From NCBI RefSeq assembly GCF_003970385.1, contig NZ_RXZH01000005.1, positions 62,001 to 126,000 of the forward strand: DNA of 64,000 nucleotides, read 5' to 3'. Below, in pieces: positions 21,731 through 30,795 of the stretch. Positions within the stretch are counted from its first letter, which is position 1. Each line of letters starts with the position of its first letter. Position numbers and translations under genes: made by a program. The DNA is from Vibrio aquaticus. Lineage in GTDB: Bacteria > Pseudomonadota > Gammaproteobacteria > Enterobacterales > Vibrionaceae. A model generated the notes under the pieces. That model had not been told where the DNA came from. It worked only from the letters and a program-made list of their open reading frames with translations, and searched no databases.

Positions 21731-23377
21731 GTGTTTAAGTGGTTAAAATCCGGCTCTCCTTGGATATGGTTAACGGGCGGTGCAGTCAGCATCAGCTTGT
21801 TGTCCGTATTGGGGCTACTGCTGCTTATTGGTTGGAAAGGGCTTTCCTATTTTTGGCCCGCGCCTCTTTATCAATGGGAAACCAAACAAGGTGATCTTCT
21901 TATTGGGCAAATCTACAGCCAAGAGTATGTGCCGATCACCCACCTGACCGATATGGACATTGTCCTCCCGGAAGAGACTGTGCAGCGTGGGCTGGCTAAA
22001 CGCGTTGATATTAAAGTGGCGAACCGAGATCTCTATGACTCAGATTTTGTCTCTTTGTTGGAACTTGATCTTAACTCTCCGGTTAAGCCTAAAGAGTGGG
22101 CGGTGATTGAGCGTACTTTGGGCGGTGATTTTTTCGGTAAGCCAGTGGGTTACCAGCTTGAAGATGGACGTATTAGTCAAGATTTAGACAAAGAAATCGC
22201 CTCCGGGTTAGCTTTTTCTAAAGTGCTTAGAGATGAAATTGATCGTTTGATTACCCAAGAAATCCGAGTGGTGAGTGCTCAGGCGGAGCGTCTGCGTCTA
22301 GAAAAGCGCAAACGTAAACTTAATGATGAGCTGGATGAGGCTTTTCTTGAGCGTTATAAGAGCGAAAATGGTCAGTATCTTGCCCAGCTAGCGAATGCCG
22401 AAAGCATGCTTGATAACTTGCGTAGCCAACTTGAAAGCCAAGGCTTACTTGTACAAGATATGACAGGGCAGCAGGTTAAGATCCCTCTGAGCCAGATTTT
22501 GGACTTGTGGTACCCGAATCAGATGTCACCGGTTGATAAGCTGATTCGTTGGAGTAAACAAGCGTGGAAGTTCTTATCCGATGACCCTCGTGAGTCCAAC
22601 TCTGAAGGTGGCGTATTCCCGGCCATGTTCGGCACGGTTTTGATGGTGTTGATCATGTCGATTGTGGTGATGCCACTGGGCGTCATTGCGGCGGTTTATT
22701 TGCATGAATATGCCAAGAACAACGCCTTTACTCGCCTCATCAGGGTCGCTGTGATTAACCTAGCGGGTGTACCGTCGATTGTTTATGGTGTGTTTGGTTT
22801 AGGCTTTTTTGTTTATACCTTGGGCGGCTCCATTGACTCGTTGTTTTATCAAGAACGATTACCTGCGCCAACCTTTGGCACACCGGGTCTACTATGGTCG
22901 GCACTCACTCTGGCTGTTTTGACCTTACCGGTCGTGATTGTTGCTACAGAAGAGGGCTTAAGCCGCATCCCGAGCTCTGTGCGTCATGGTTCTTTGGCAT
23001 TAGGCGCAACTCAGTTTGAAACCATGTGGCGTATCGTTCTTCCTATGGCAAGCCCTGCGATGATCACAGGGTTGATTCTGGCGATTGCGCGAGCAGCCGG
23101 TGAAGTGGCACCATTGATGTTAGTCGGGGCGGTAAAGCTTGCATCCAGCTTGCCAGTCGACAGTCAGTTCCCATTCTTGCATTTAGAGCGCAAGTTCATG
23201 CATTTAGGCTTTCATATTTATGATGTAGGCTTCCAAACGACCAATATTGAGAGTGCTCGCCCACTGGTTTATGCGACGTCGTTATTGTTGGTTACGGTGA
23301 TCATTGGCTTGAATTTAACGGCCATCAGCATTCGTAACAATCTTCGCGAGAAATACCGAACTTTAGGACAAGATTAA
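21731..23377 (+). CDS. pstA: Phosphate ABC transporter permease PstA (long form with coiled coil)
   Basis: PstA is the second permease subunit. The 548-aa product (E. coli 296) also carries a large insert after its first membrane segment (about 14-36). Within the insert, residues about 165-245 are strongly charged and heptad-like ([17 protein letters not shown] and following), a likely coiled coil. The transport domain begins near 295 and has the EAA loop [21 protein letters not shown] near 416. The start is GTG, 27 bp after pstC. pstB follows 2 bp after its stop, indicating tight coupling. Confidence 0.93.
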   Translation: MFKWLKSGSPWIWLTGGAVSISLLSVLGLLLLIGWKGLSYFWPAPLYQWETKQGDLLIGQIYSQEYVPITHLTDMDIVLPEETVQRGLAKRVDIKVANRDLYDSDFVSLLELDLNSPVKPKEWAVIERTLGGDFFGKPVGYQLEDGRISQDLDKEIASGLAFSKVLRDEIDRLITQEIRVVSAQAERLRLEKRKRKLNDELDEAFLERYKSENGQYLAQLANAESMLDNLRSQLESQGLLVQDMTGQQVKIPLSQILDLWYPNQMSPVDKLIRWSKQAWKFLSDDPRESNSEGGVFPAMFGTVLMVLIMSIVVMPLGVIAAVYLHEYAKNNAFTRLIRVAVINLAGVPSIVYGVFGLGFFVYTLGGSIDSLFYQERLPAPTFGTPGLLWSALTLAVLTLPVVIVATEEGLSRIPSSVRHGSLALGATQFETMWRIVLPMASPAMITGLILAIARAAGEVAPLMLVGAVKLASSLPVDSQFPFLHLERKFMHLGFHIYDVGFQTTNIESARPLVYATSLLLVTVIIGLNLTAISIRNNLREKYRTLGQD

Positions 23378-23379
23378 GC

Positions 23380-24198
23380 ATGTTTTCTGTCAATCAAACA
23401 CTTGGCTACCCAACTCCGTTAGATGTAAATAATCTTAGTGATGATCTGACGGCGATTTCGATCGAAGGGCTGAATCTTCACTACCAAAGTGCTAAGGCTT
23501 TAAGTGATATTTCAATGCGTATTCCTAAAGGACAGGTGACGGCATTTATCGGTCCATCGGGTTGCGGTAAGTCGACATTGCTTCGCTGTATTAATCGCAT
23601 GAATGATCTTGTTGAAGGCTGCCGAGTCAAAGGCAAGGTTAAGCTACACGGTAAGAATGTCTACGATCCCGATGTGGATGTAGCAACGCTGCGTCGCCGA
23701 GTTGGCATGGTGTTTCAAAGACCTAATCCATTCCCTAAATCGATTTATGAAAACGTGGTGTATGGATTGCGTTTGCAGGGCGTCAACAATAGCCGTGAGC
23801 TCGATGATGCCGTTGAACGTTCTTTAAGAGCATCAGCATTATGGGAAGAGGTAAAAGATCGGCTGCATGAAAATGCGTTTGGTCTTTCCGGTGGTCAGCA
23901 ACAGCGTTTGGTCATCGCCCGTGCGATTGCAATCGAACCAGAAGTCCTGCTGCTTGATGAGCCAACGTCGGCGCTCGACCCAATCTCAACCCTGACCATT
24001 GAAGAACTGATCAACGAGCTGAAAACCAAATATACCGTTGTGATTGTTACCCATAACATGCAACAAGCGGCTCGAGTGAGCGACCACACTGCCTTTATAC
24101 ACATGGGTAAGTTGATCGAATACTCAGATACGGATTCTATTTTCACGTCGCCGTTGAAAAAGCAGACTGAAGACTACATTACAGGTAGATATGGTTAG
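23380..24198 (+). CDS. pstB: Phosphate ABC transporter ATPase PstB
   Basis: PstB hydrolyses ATP to drive phosphate import. The 272-aa product has Walker [10 protein letters not shown] (58-66), Q-loop [14 protein letters not shown] near 113, signature LSGGQ (169-173) and Walker B LLLDEP (190-195). A D-loop SALDP and switch histidine in [13 protein letters not shown] follow. It is about 15 residues longer at the N-terminus than E. coli PstB (257 aa). It is the last gene before a 195-bp gap and phoU. Confidence 0.97.
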   Translation: MFSVNQTLGYPTPLDVNNLSDDLTAISIEGLNLHYQSAKALSDISMRIPKGQVTAFIGPSGCGKSTLLRCINRMNDLVEGCRVKGKVKLHGKNVYDPDVDVATLRRRVGMVFQRPNPFPKSIYENVVYGLRLQGVNNSRELDDAVERSLRASALWEEVKDRLHENAFGLSGGQQQRLVIARAIAIEPEVLLLDEPTSALDPISTLTIEELINELKTKYTVVIVTHNMQQAARVSDHTAFIHMGKLIEYSDTDSIFTSPLKKQTEDYITGRYG

Positions 24199-24241
24199 GC
24201 TTGTTGGTCATATTTGAAACGGTAGTGGTGTTAACTGCGAC

Positions 24242-24287
24242 ATTTCACCCTAATCACATAGACGAGCTATGCTCATAGGGCTGAAAT
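24242..24287. repeat. Long hairpin in the pstB-phoU gap, probable dispersed repeat
   Basis: ATTTCACCCTA (24242-24252) pairs with TAGGGCTGAAAT (24276-24287) with one bulged base. Inside, CATAG/CTATG (24257-24261, 24267-24271) closes a 5-nt loop. The element splits pstB from phoU. The sequence is reminiscent of palindromic repeats scattered through Vibrio intergenic regions, but no second copy was found in this window. It could attenuate or stabilise the pst message. Confidence 0.55.
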
Positions 24288-24393
24288 CTTTTACTGCCTT
24301 GCTACAGTTTAGCTATCTAGAACAAGGGCAGTTGGGTGCTTATCCAGTATGTGATTTTTCCTATTTATCCCCAAAGAGAGAATAACTTTATTT

Positions 24394-25092
24394 ATGAATT
24401 TTGGTCGTCATATTTCAGGTCAGTTTAATGTCGAGTTAGAGTCGATTCGTACCCACGTGTTAACTATGGGTGGATTGGTCGAGCAGCAACTTTCTTTTGC
24501 TATGCAGGCGCTGCACAAAGAAGACATCGAATTGGCGAGAAAGGTAATTCGTGACGATCACAAAGTGAATTCGATGGAAGTTTCTATTGATGAAGCGTGT
24601 ACTCGAATCATTGCCAAACGTCAGCCAACGGCAAAAGATCTGCGTCTTATTATGGCGATCATCAAAACCATTACCGATTTAGAGCGCATTGGTGATGTTG
24701 CGACAAAAATAGCGGAAGTGGCGATTGAAAGCCCATCTTCAAAAGAGCGTCAATTCCAAGTCTCCCTTGAGCCTCTGTGTCGCCAAGCCATCAGTATGCT
24801 TCACCAAGTATTGGATGCGTTTGCGCGTATGGACGTTGATGCCGCTGCAGCGGTGTATAAACTGGATGATAAGATTGACGCGGAATACGAAGCCGTCATT
24901 CGCCAGTTAATGACGTATATGATGGAAGACCCGAAGAACATTCCTAACATTTTGCAAGTGATGTGGTCAGCACGAGCCATTGAACGAGTCGGGGATCGCT
25001 GTCAGAACATTTGTGAGTACATCATCTACTTTGTGAAAGGAAAAGATGTTCGCCACTTGGGCGAACAGAGCATAGATGACGCACTTCGTTAA
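24394..25092 (+). CDS. phoU: Phosphate signalling protein PhoU
   Basis: PhoU links the Pst transporter to PhoR and keeps the regulon off when phosphate is plentiful. The 232-aa product is two repeats of a three-helix bundle, each with the metal-binding type motif: [20 protein letters not shown] and [17 protein letters not shown], with [15 protein letters not shown] between them. It acts in the cytoplasm. No Pho box is seen in the 195 bp upstream, so it either reads through from pstB or has its own promoter. Its stop codon overlaps that of the convergent outer-membrane gene. Confidence 0.95.
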   Translation: MNFGRHISGQFNVELESIRTHVLTMGGLVEQQLSFAMQALHKEDIELARKVIRDDHKVNSMEVSIDEACTRIIAKRQPTAKDLRLIMAIIKTITDLERIGDVATKIAEVAIESPSSKERQFQVSLEPLCRQAISMLHQVLDAFARMDVDAAAAVYKLDDKIDAEYEAVIRQLMTYMMEDPKNIPNILQVMWSARAIERVGDRCQNICEYIIYFVKGKDVRHLGEQSIDDALR

Positions 25093-25604
25093 AAGTGAAA
25101 AACAACGCCTGAAGAAATAGTGGCAGACCAGTTCGTTTCGAACAGGGTGTCGCTCTTATCGATATAGTTGAAGTCGGTACCTAGTCTAAAGCCGACATTG
25201 TCGTTTACGAATACCACCCATGATGCAGAAATACTCGCACCATTACCTTCTTCATGGCGAGTTGCACTAGAGAACACATAGTCACGTTTCCCTTCGTATT
25301 CAACTACCCCAGCTTCTAGCTGAAGTGCCATTTTCATTGGATGATCTATAAACTGGTACTGTCCACCAACGCGATAGGTTTTGAGTCTGTCTTTATCGAG
25401 TAGAATTTCTGCCGACGTGTGAGAATAACTGACATAAAGTGCGTCTAGCCCTAAAACGTCGGTCACGCCTAACTGCATCCCCCCGCCTGAAATACCAGCT
25501 CCGAGATAAGGGCCCATTTTAATTTCTGGTGAAAGGTGCAAGCCTGAAGCTGACGCAGTAAAGGGAGCTAACAGTGCAAGTGCAAGAAGGTGTTTTTTCA
25601 TCAT
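25089..25604 (-). CDS. Small outer-membrane beta-barrel protein (171 aa)
   Basis: The product has a signal peptide ([20 protein letters not shown]). Alternating hydrophobic strands with Gly and aromatic residues follow, and it ends GVVFHF; a terminal Phe is the usual outer-membrane beta-barrel assembly signal. About eight strands would fit the size. I do not recognise a named family. Its stop overlaps the phoU stop by two bases on the opposite strand. It is the last of four envelope genes on this strand, each with its own start region. Confidence 0.7.
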   Translation of the reverse strand: MMKKHLLALALLAPFTASASGLHLSPEIKMGPYLGAGISGGGMQLGVTDVLGLDALYVSYSHTSAEILLDKDRLKTYRVGGQYQFIDHPMKMALQLEAGVVEYEGKRDYVFSSATRHEEGNGASISASWVVFVNDNVGFRLGTDFNYIDKSDTLFETNWSATISSGVVFHF

Positions 25605-25669
25605 GGATACTCAGTGGATTGAATACAGCCATCCATGGCGTATGAGTTTAAATCAAAGCGATACAGTGA

Positions 25670-26230
25670 TTAGAATTTGTAGCCGACGGTGAATGAGAAC
25701 TGGTCGTAATCCATTGTGTCAAAACCGTCGTCATAGCTTGTAAGGTCGATACGGATATCACTGTAAAAGTGTTGGCCAATATCTGCTCGAACACCTGCGC
25801 CGAGGACAAAGCTCGTGTCATTCCAAGAGTCCGTACCCATGAAATTGGTGCTAATTTCTTCGTTGTATCGTGCTAGGCCAATCACGCCGTAAGGCTTAAT
25901 TGCGAAACCATCCAACATAAACTTGTAACCAATATCAGCGTCGATTTGGAAAGTGGTACCATCGAGTTCTGCTGAGGCGCCTTGAAGCGATACGCTGTCT
26001 TTGTTCTTAGCGTAAGAGACGTTGAGGCCAACGATTTGATTGAACTCATAGCCATACTCAAGCTTGATGCCGTTTCCCCAATCTGATGTGTATGAGCTGC
26101 CAAAGAAATCATCTGTCATATCAGTACTGCTAAAACCAAGCCCGACACGATGTTGGCTTTCAAATGTATTTGCTAATGCAGTTGTTGATAGAAGTGAAGC
26201 AGTTAAAAGTGTTGTGAAAGCTAATTTCAT
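25670..26230 (-). CDS. Outer-membrane beta-barrel protein, OmpX/Ail-like size (186 aa)
   Basis: A signal peptide ending near LANTF is followed by a strand-rich sequence with motifs common in the outer-membrane beta-barrel domain family: HRVGLGFSSTD, GIKLEYGYEFN, DIGYKFMLDGFAIKPYGVIG, and the terminal FSFTVGYKF with final Phe. The internal FAIKPYGVIGLA block is typical of porin-family proteins with eight strands. AAGAG precedes the start. Neighbouring genes also encode barrels, suggesting an envelope cluster. Specific function is unknown. Confidence 0.75.
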   Translation of the reverse strand: MKLAFTTLLTASLLSTTALANTFESQHRVGLGFSSTDMTDDFFGSSYTSDWGNGIKLEYGYEFNQIVGLNVSYAKNKDSVSLQGASAELDGTTFQIDADIGYKFMLDGFAIKPYGVIGLARYNEEISTNFMGTDSWNDTSFVLGAGVRADIGQHFYSDIRIDLTSYDDGFDTMDYDQFSFTVGYKF

Positions 26231-26264
26231 TTTGAATTTCTCTTAAAGTTTATGTGCTTTCCTT

Positions 26265-26331
26265 CCTAGAAATGACTTTGTTCCGATGTGTGTATAGTAA
26301 ATATCTATACTTATAAGCTCTAATTTCTAGG
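26265..26331. promoter_or_regulatory. Nested inverted repeat upstream of the 186-aa barrel gene
   Basis: CCTAGAAAT (26265-26273) and ATTTCTAGG (26323-26331) are perfect complements. Between them GTATAG/CTATAC (26292-26297, 26305-26310) is a second perfect pair centred within 3 bp of the first. The region lies between two minus-strand genes and could be a terminator, an operator, or both. Confidence 0.45.
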
Positions 26332-26367
26332 TCTTATATGGGTCATAAGCTTTGGTTATCAATGGGA

Positions 26368-27009
26368 TTACCAAGTGAGTGATCCACCGACACTCCAGCT
26401 GTAGTAAATGTCACTAGAATGAGCTCTAAAAGCGGTTGTTTTGATGTAAGGTGAAACTTTCCAAATTCGATTTAGCCCCAAAGTGAGTTCGAGCTCATTG
26501 GATCGAAAGTCGCTATCGCTATCTCCCCATAACTCATCGTCATAGTGTCTAAGTGAGTGAGTGTAAGTTGAGGAAACATACCAATTCTCAAAGTAATAGC
26601 TGTATCCGGTATACACTGACTGTTTATCACCCGCTTCAAACTCCCAGCCGCTGTCATCGATGAGCTCGTACTTTGCTCCAAGCTTGACGCTCGAGTTTTT
26701 AAAGAACTGGGTGACAGAGAGGTCTAGCAAGTTGCTTTTGGTTCTTACGCCAAAGTCACCGAGTAACACGTTGTCCCACTGGGAGTATTCGTAATAGCCA
26801 GAGACTCTAGTTAGTGTTTCAAACAGGTAAGAGTGCCCATAGCCTACCGCAAACCAGTTGGAAGTATCGGCTCCTACGTACAGGTAGGAATTGTCCTTAA
26901 TATCTACCGAGTATCCCAACTCTACGATTTCATCAGCATAGCTAAAGTTGAAGCCTGCTAGAGCTACACCAGGCAGTGAGCTTAATATAAAGAACAGTGT
27001 TTTTTTCAT
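26368..27009 (-). CDS. Outer-membrane beta-barrel protein (213 aa)
   Basis: A signal peptide (about residues 1-18, ending VALA) leads to a sequence dense in Tyr, Trp, Ser and Gly with strand-like alternation (WFAVGYGHSYLF, VSGYYEYSQWD, YTGYSYYFENWYVSSTYTHS). It ends SVGGSLTW, an aromatic C-terminus typical of barrels. Ten to twelve strands would fit. The family is not recognised. No Shine-Dalgarno is visible: the ATG follows TTTTATTTCCT, and the preceding gene's terminator hairpin ends only six bases upstream. Confidence 0.65.
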   Translation of the reverse strand: MKKTLFFILSSLPGVALAGFNFSYADEIVELGYSVDIKDNSYLYVGADTSNWFAVGYGHSYLFETLTRVSGYYEYSQWDNVLLGDFGVRTKSNLLDLSVTQFFKNSSVKLGAKYELIDDSGWEFEAGDKQSVYTGYSYYFENWYVSSTYTHSLRHYDDELWGDSDSDFRSNELELTLGLNRIWKVSPYIKTTAFRAHSSDIYYSWSVGGSLTW

Positions 27010-27014
27010 AGGAA

Positions 27015-27043
27015 ATAAAAAGGCTCAGAATAACTGAGCCTTT
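27015..27043 (-). terminator. Terminator between lipoprotein and barrel genes
   Basis: On the minus strand AAAGGCTCAG and CTGAGCCTTT pair perfectly (10 bp, 5-nt loop), and the T-run TTTTT overlaps and follows the stem. It ends the lipoprotein gene and occupies the position where the ribosome binding site of the next gene would be expected. Confidence 0.75.
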
Positions 27044-27051
27044 CCTTAGAC

Positions 27052-28293
27052 TTACTTAGATACTCGACTGCGGATATCGCCACGAACTCGGTTTTGATCG
27101 ATGTTGCGCTGCGGGGTCGACATTTGTGTTGGTAGAGGAGTGCTTGGTCTTAGTTCTTCTAGCTTTTTCTTGACATGATCCCACCCATGTAGCTGCACAT
27201 TACGAACTAATGCAATCGCATAGCGGTTGCCTTCGTTGCCAGATACGCCTAATCGGTCGAGCATATCTTGTCCATGCTTATATACGGCTTGGTAGACTTG
27301 CTGGATGCTTTCATGCTCAGAACCTAAGTGGTCATTAATATGACGTAGAACTTGTTCTTTCTCTGAATCTGTTGCTGTGTTTTCGATATGTTTCAGAGCA
27401 TCGACAACAATTGAGTGAGCGATTGATACGTTTCCATTGAAAGAGAACGCTAGAACGCCCAGTTTATGTTGGGTATCAAGTTCGTCATCGCTTAGAAGGT
27501 AGTGAGCCGCTACATCATATGCTGCTTTTTCCATTTTCTCTTTGTCGTAATGGATACCCGAAGCGTATTTAAGATACTCACCAATTAGTTCGTCTTGGTT
27601 AAGTTGCTTAATCGCTTCTTTTTGTAGGTTTAGAATGCTGGTAATGTCATCTTTTGCGACATAATCCAATCCAGTATCAACATCGAAATCGTAGTCAGGG
27701 GTAAAGGCGAATCGAGTGCTATTGAAGAAGAAAACTTGTTGTTTGTAGATAACTGCAATTCGGCCATCATCTGTGATACGAGCGTATGCAAGTTCACCTT
27801 CAGCGTCACGAATAATATATTCTCGATCCATCTCATCATAACCGATTAACTGATATTGATTACCTTCAAATCGAATAACCCCATCGCCGTCAATTTGTAT
27901 ATCACCAATCACACCACCCCAGTCAGGAGTGTCGCCGAAGTCAGGTTGAGGGCGATCTGGTGTATTGTCATCTACAGGTGGCTGCACTGGTGGTGGAACA
28001 ACGCCCCAGTCTGGAGTGGTATCTACGCCCCAGTCTGGTGTCTCTCCAAAGTCGGGTTGAGGTCGATCTGGCGTATTATCAACTGGTGGCTGAACAGGTG
28101 GTGGAGTTACGCCTCCCCAATCAGGAGTGTCATCAACTGGAGGTTGAACTGGTGGTTGTCCCCAATCAGGGGTGGTATCTACGCCCCACTCAGGATCGAC
28201 GTCACGATCACTGGTACCTGAACCGCCTGAAGACGAACAACCAGCAAGCACGAATGAGCCAGCCACTACTAAAGCAATAAGAGATTTTTTCAT
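27052..28293 (-). CDS. Lipoprotein with proline-rich tandem repeats (413 aa)
   Basis: The signal sequence ends in the lipobox FVLAGC, with lipidated Cys19. Residues about 33-128 are repeats built from TPDWG, PPPVQPPVD and NTPDRPQPDFG in varying order, a probably extended, flexible linker. The rest (about 130-413) starts with a strand-rich part (IQIDGDGVIRFEGNQYQLIG) and becomes helical; no known domain was recognised. At DNA level the repeats are near-duplicate units, so copy number could vary between strains. It sits upstream of three beta-barrel genes and may be an envelope or surface partner of one of them. Confidence 0.75.
   Translation of the reverse strand: MKKSLIALVVAGSFVLAGCSSSGGSGTSDRDVDPEWGVDTTPDWGQPPVQPPVDDTPDWGGVTPPPVQPPVDNTPDRPQPDFGETPDWGVDTTPDWGVVPPPVQPPVDDNTPDRPQPDFGDTPDWGGVIGDIQIDGDGVIRFEGNQYQLIGYDEMDREYIIRDAEGELAYARITDDGRIAVIYKQQVFFFNSTRFAFTPDYDFDVDTGLDYVAKDDITSILNLQKEAIKQLNQDELIGEYLKYASGIHYDKEKMEKAAYDVAAHYLLSDDELDTQHKLGVLAFSFNGNVSIAHSIVVDALKHIENTATDSEKEQVLRHINDHLGSEHESIQQVYQAVYKHGQDMLDRLGVSGNEGNRYAIALVRNVQLHGWDHVKKKLEELRPSTPLPTQMSTPQRNIDQNRVRGDIRSRVSK
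27910..28194 (-). repeat. Tandem coding repeat in the lipoprotein gene
   Basis: Two long units of the form TPDWG...PPPVQPPVD...TPDRPQPDFG, plus partial copies at both ends, are similar at DNA as well as protein level. The region is prone to expansion or contraction by slippage or recombination. Confidence 0.75.
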
Positions 28294-28555
28294 AATCCGC
28301 TACCTAAAAGTCTTACAAGATTGACTGGCTGAATGCTTGTTTGCTTCAAGGCCAGTGAATAAAGAAGGCCATTCCTTTGGCTAGGGAAGAGCGGATTTAG
28401 AACTGTCGAGAGAGTAAGACAATACCTAAAAACAACCGTACCCTATTCAGCGATTTCCCCTGCTGAACCATTTGCTGCGGGTATTATTGTTAATAAGTAA
28501 TTGCTGCTCTAATGGTGGTTACTTATCTCGGTGATAAGAAAGGCTTATTATCAGC
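28294..28555. other. Intergenic region between lipoprotein and LysR genes
   Basis: Both genes read on the minus strand, so this holds the lipoprotein promoter and LysR's 3' end. A weak hairpin AGGCT/AGCCT (28541-28557) overlaps the LysR stop codon and is followed on the minus strand by TTCTT, a possible terminator. Nothing else was recognised. Confidence 0.4.
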
Positions 28556-29503
28556 CTATGTTGCAAGGATGGAGTCGACTTTATTGGCCTGAAATTCGAG
28601 GGCGGCTTGAATTTCGCTATTGAGCCAATGAATGAGAGGGTTGTTACGATTTTTTAAGTGGTACTGACTAAAAACGCTCATGGTGCGTACACCTTCGTCA
28701 ATATCAACATCAATTGCTCTTAAGTTGGGGTATTGATCGATAGGGAACAAATTAGAGTGAGGCATAAACATGTCGGTGTGCTGAACCACGTCGATAATAG
28801 CGATTATCATCTCTGAACGAAAACCTACACGACTTTTCAGCCCTGAGCTTTTCATTATTTGTTCTGCAACACTGTATTTGTCGTTCCAACCTGGGACGAT
28901 AAAAGAAGCAATATCAAAACCATCAAAGTCTTTTGGAGTGGCGACTTTTTTGGTTATTGGATGGCCTTGGCGGACGAATATTCTTCCTTTTAAATCTATG
29001 AGATGGTTGAGGGAGATACCTTTTGATGCGCCCAAATCATAGTTTATTCCTAGTAGTACCTCGCCTTTGTGAATGTCTTCCAATGTTGTTTGTGTCCAAC
29101 CGACCAGCTCGATTTCAGCTAAAGGCGCTTGTTCTCTTAATTGATGGAATAGGGTGCCCGATAAACAGCCTAACACCATTGGCGAAAGGGCGATTTTGAT
29201 TTTCGAGTCATACTGGCTAGGGTCAAATGCTTGTGAAGTATTGAGTGCGCTGGCTAAGCCGTCTAAGTGCGGGGTGATGCGCTCAGCAAGTTCGTCAGCA
29301 AAATGTGTGGCCTCTAAGCCTGATGGGACTTTGACAAACAGCTCGTCATCAAAATGATGACGAAGCTTCTGCAGAGCTTGACTGATCGCGGGCTGTGAGA
29401 CAAACAGACGTTGAGAGGCTTTACGCATATTGAGCTCTTGGGAGAGAACCAGAAACGTTCGCAGTAAATTCAAATCAAGGCTGTAAAACAAATCCTTTGC
29501 CAT
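28556..29503 (-). CDS. LysR-family transcriptional regulator
   Basis: The 315-aa product has an N-terminal winged helix-turn-helix (LDLNLLRTFLVLSQELNMRKASQRLFVSQPAISQALQKLR, seen in shorter pieces, residues about 9-49). A substrate-binding-like effector domain follows from about 95. It resembles the LeuO/NodD-like branch. No adjacent divergent gene indicates its target; the promoter faces the cutC gene, which is on the same strand upstream. Effector and regulon are unknown. Confidence 0.88.
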   Translation of the reverse strand: MAKDLFYSLDLNLLRTFLVLSQELNMRKASQRLFVSQPAISQALQKLRHHFDDELFVKVPSGLEATHFADELAERITPHLDGLASALNTSQAFDPSQYDSKIKIALSPMVLGCLSGTLFHQLREQAPLAEIELVGWTQTTLEDIHKGEVLLGINYDLGASKGISLNHLIDLKGRIFVRQGHPITKKVATPKDFDGFDIASFIVPGWNDKYSVAEQIMKSSGLKSRVGFRSEMIIAIIDVVQHTDMFMPHSNLFPIDQYPNLRAIDVDIDEGVRTMSVFSQYHLKNRNNPLIHWLNSEIQAALEFQANKVDSILAT

Positions 29504-29569
29504 ATTCCACTCTACTCTTTGTTAATCCACAGAGGGCTCGTTACCCTCTGTATTTATTCCTTTTTAACA

Positions 29570-30313
29570 TTAACTCAGCGCTTTGACGACCTTTTCAATC
29601 GCTGAGCTGCTTGTGACAGGAACAATGAAATCATCAATATTTGGATTACCCATTTTGGCATCTTCACTGATATTGAGCATGTGGCTTGGGCGAGTGCTTT
29701 TTCCTGATAAGTGAACTTCTCTAACCCCAGTTGCATGAACAATGTTCTGCACGTTATCAGCGGTTAACCCTGCGCCTGCCATAATAGAGATGCGTCCATC
29801 GGCACGCTTAACCATCTCTTTTAGAATCTCTGTGCCTAGTTCAACGTTAGCCGCTAAACCTGAGGTTAAAATGCGCTCTGCACCAAGGGAAATCGCATCT
29901 TCAAGAGCTTGCTGCCAATCGCTGCTTTGATCAATCGCGCGGTGGAAGGTGATGCCTAACCCGTAAAGTTTAGCTCGGTCTGCTAGGGCTTGAGCAACGG
30001 TCATATCGACTTGGCCTTCAGCGGTTAACACACCTAATACGACACCCTGCAATCCGGCTTCTGCTGCCGCTTCAATATCAAGCAGCATGGCTTCAACATC
30101 ATCATGATCGTAAAGGAAATCCCCCTGTCTTGGCCTGATCATGGCATAAACAGGGATGATAGATATTTGGGCTGCTTTTTTCATGAAGCCGAAACTTGGA
30201 GTAAGTCCGCCTAAAGCGAGGGAAGAGCAAAGTTCTATACGAGTTGCGCCACCTTTAATTGCTTGGTGTAAAGACTCGAGGTTATCAATACAGACTTCAA
30301 TGTGATAGTTCAT
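29570..30313 (-). CDS. cutC: CutC family protein
   Basis: The 247-aa TIM-barrel product matches CutC throughout: [35 protein letters not shown] at the N-terminus (seen in pieces) and [11 protein letters not shown] near residue 60. [16 protein letters not shown] near 120 and [12 protein letters not shown] near 198 are also present. CutC was linked to copper tolerance in E. coli, but its biochemical role is not settled. It appears monocistronic, followed 66 bp later by the LysR gene on the same strand. Confidence 0.93.
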   Translation of the reverse strand: MNYHIEVCIDNLESLHQAIKGGATRIELCSSLALGGLTPSFGFMKKAAQISIIPVYAMIRPRQGDFLYDHDDVEAMLLDIEAAAEAGLQGVVLGVLTAEGQVDMTVAQALADRAKLYGLGITFHRAIDQSSDWQQALEDAISLGAERILTSGLAANVELGTEILKEMVKRADGRISIMAGAGLTADNVQNIVHATGVREVHLSGKSTRPSHMLNISEDAKMGNPNIDDFIVPVTSSSAIEKVVKALS

Positions 30314-30405
30314 GGGTAAGGCTCACAGGTTGGGAATTAGGATTATAGTAGCAGCCCAGAAAAGGAAGATTAGGGTAAACATTGATGATTTGTTTTCCCT
30401 AATAC

Positions 30406-30433
30406 AAAAAACCTCAGCACTTGGCTGAGGTTT
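30406..30433 (-). terminator. Terminator after yebG
   Basis: On the minus strand GAAACCTCAGCC and GCTGAGGTTT pair around a 4-nt loop, followed by a run of six T. It lies 23 bp past the yebG stop. Confidence 0.8.
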
Positions 30434-30455
30434 CAATTCTAGAGTCGAGCGAAAA

Positions 30456-30758
30456 TTATGCAGCGTCTTCTTGCGCTTCTTCAGCGTCTTCAACCGCTTC
30501 AATTTTCTTTGCTTTCTTAGGTGCTGGTTTACGTTTTGCACCCAGAGCGTAAAGCACTTCTTCTTTATTTTGTGCTAGGTACATCGCCAAGTCTTCTTGC
30601 TTGCCTTCGTCTTCTAGTAATTCACTTTTACCTAGTAATGCAAATAGCTCATCAGCCATATCGAGCATTTTGTCGTATGCGTCAGCTTCCGCTTTAGAGG
30701 TAAAAGTCATTTTCTCTTCTCCGTTGCGTTCTACCACGTACTTAACGATTACAGCCAT
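30456..30758 (-). CDS. yebG: YebG family SOS-inducible protein
   Basis: The 100-aa product starting at MAVIVKYVVERNGEEKMTFT corresponds to E. coli YebG (MAVEVKYVVIREGEEKM), a small LexA-regulated protein of unknown mechanism. The frame is open six codons further upstream, but the family alignment and position favour the ATG at 30758. The C-terminal tail is first Lys/Pro-rich (KRKPAPKKAKK) and then acidic and Ala-rich. A near-consensus LexA box lies 38-53 bp upstream. Confidence 0.92.
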   Translation of the reverse strand: MAVIVKYVVERNGEEKMTFTSKAEADAYDKMLDMADELFALLGKSELLEDEGKQEDLAMYLAQNKEEVLYALGAKRKPAPKKAKKIEAVEDAEEAQEDAA

Positions 30759-30795
30759 GGTTGGTCCCCTAGTCAAAATTCACCAAAAAATATCA

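Noticed and set aside
27856..28280. Two plus-strand frames of 106 and 121 codons opposite the lipoprotein gene
   Set aside because: They arise from the low-complexity repeat DNA of the lipoprotein; no ribosome binding site, family or signal is present.
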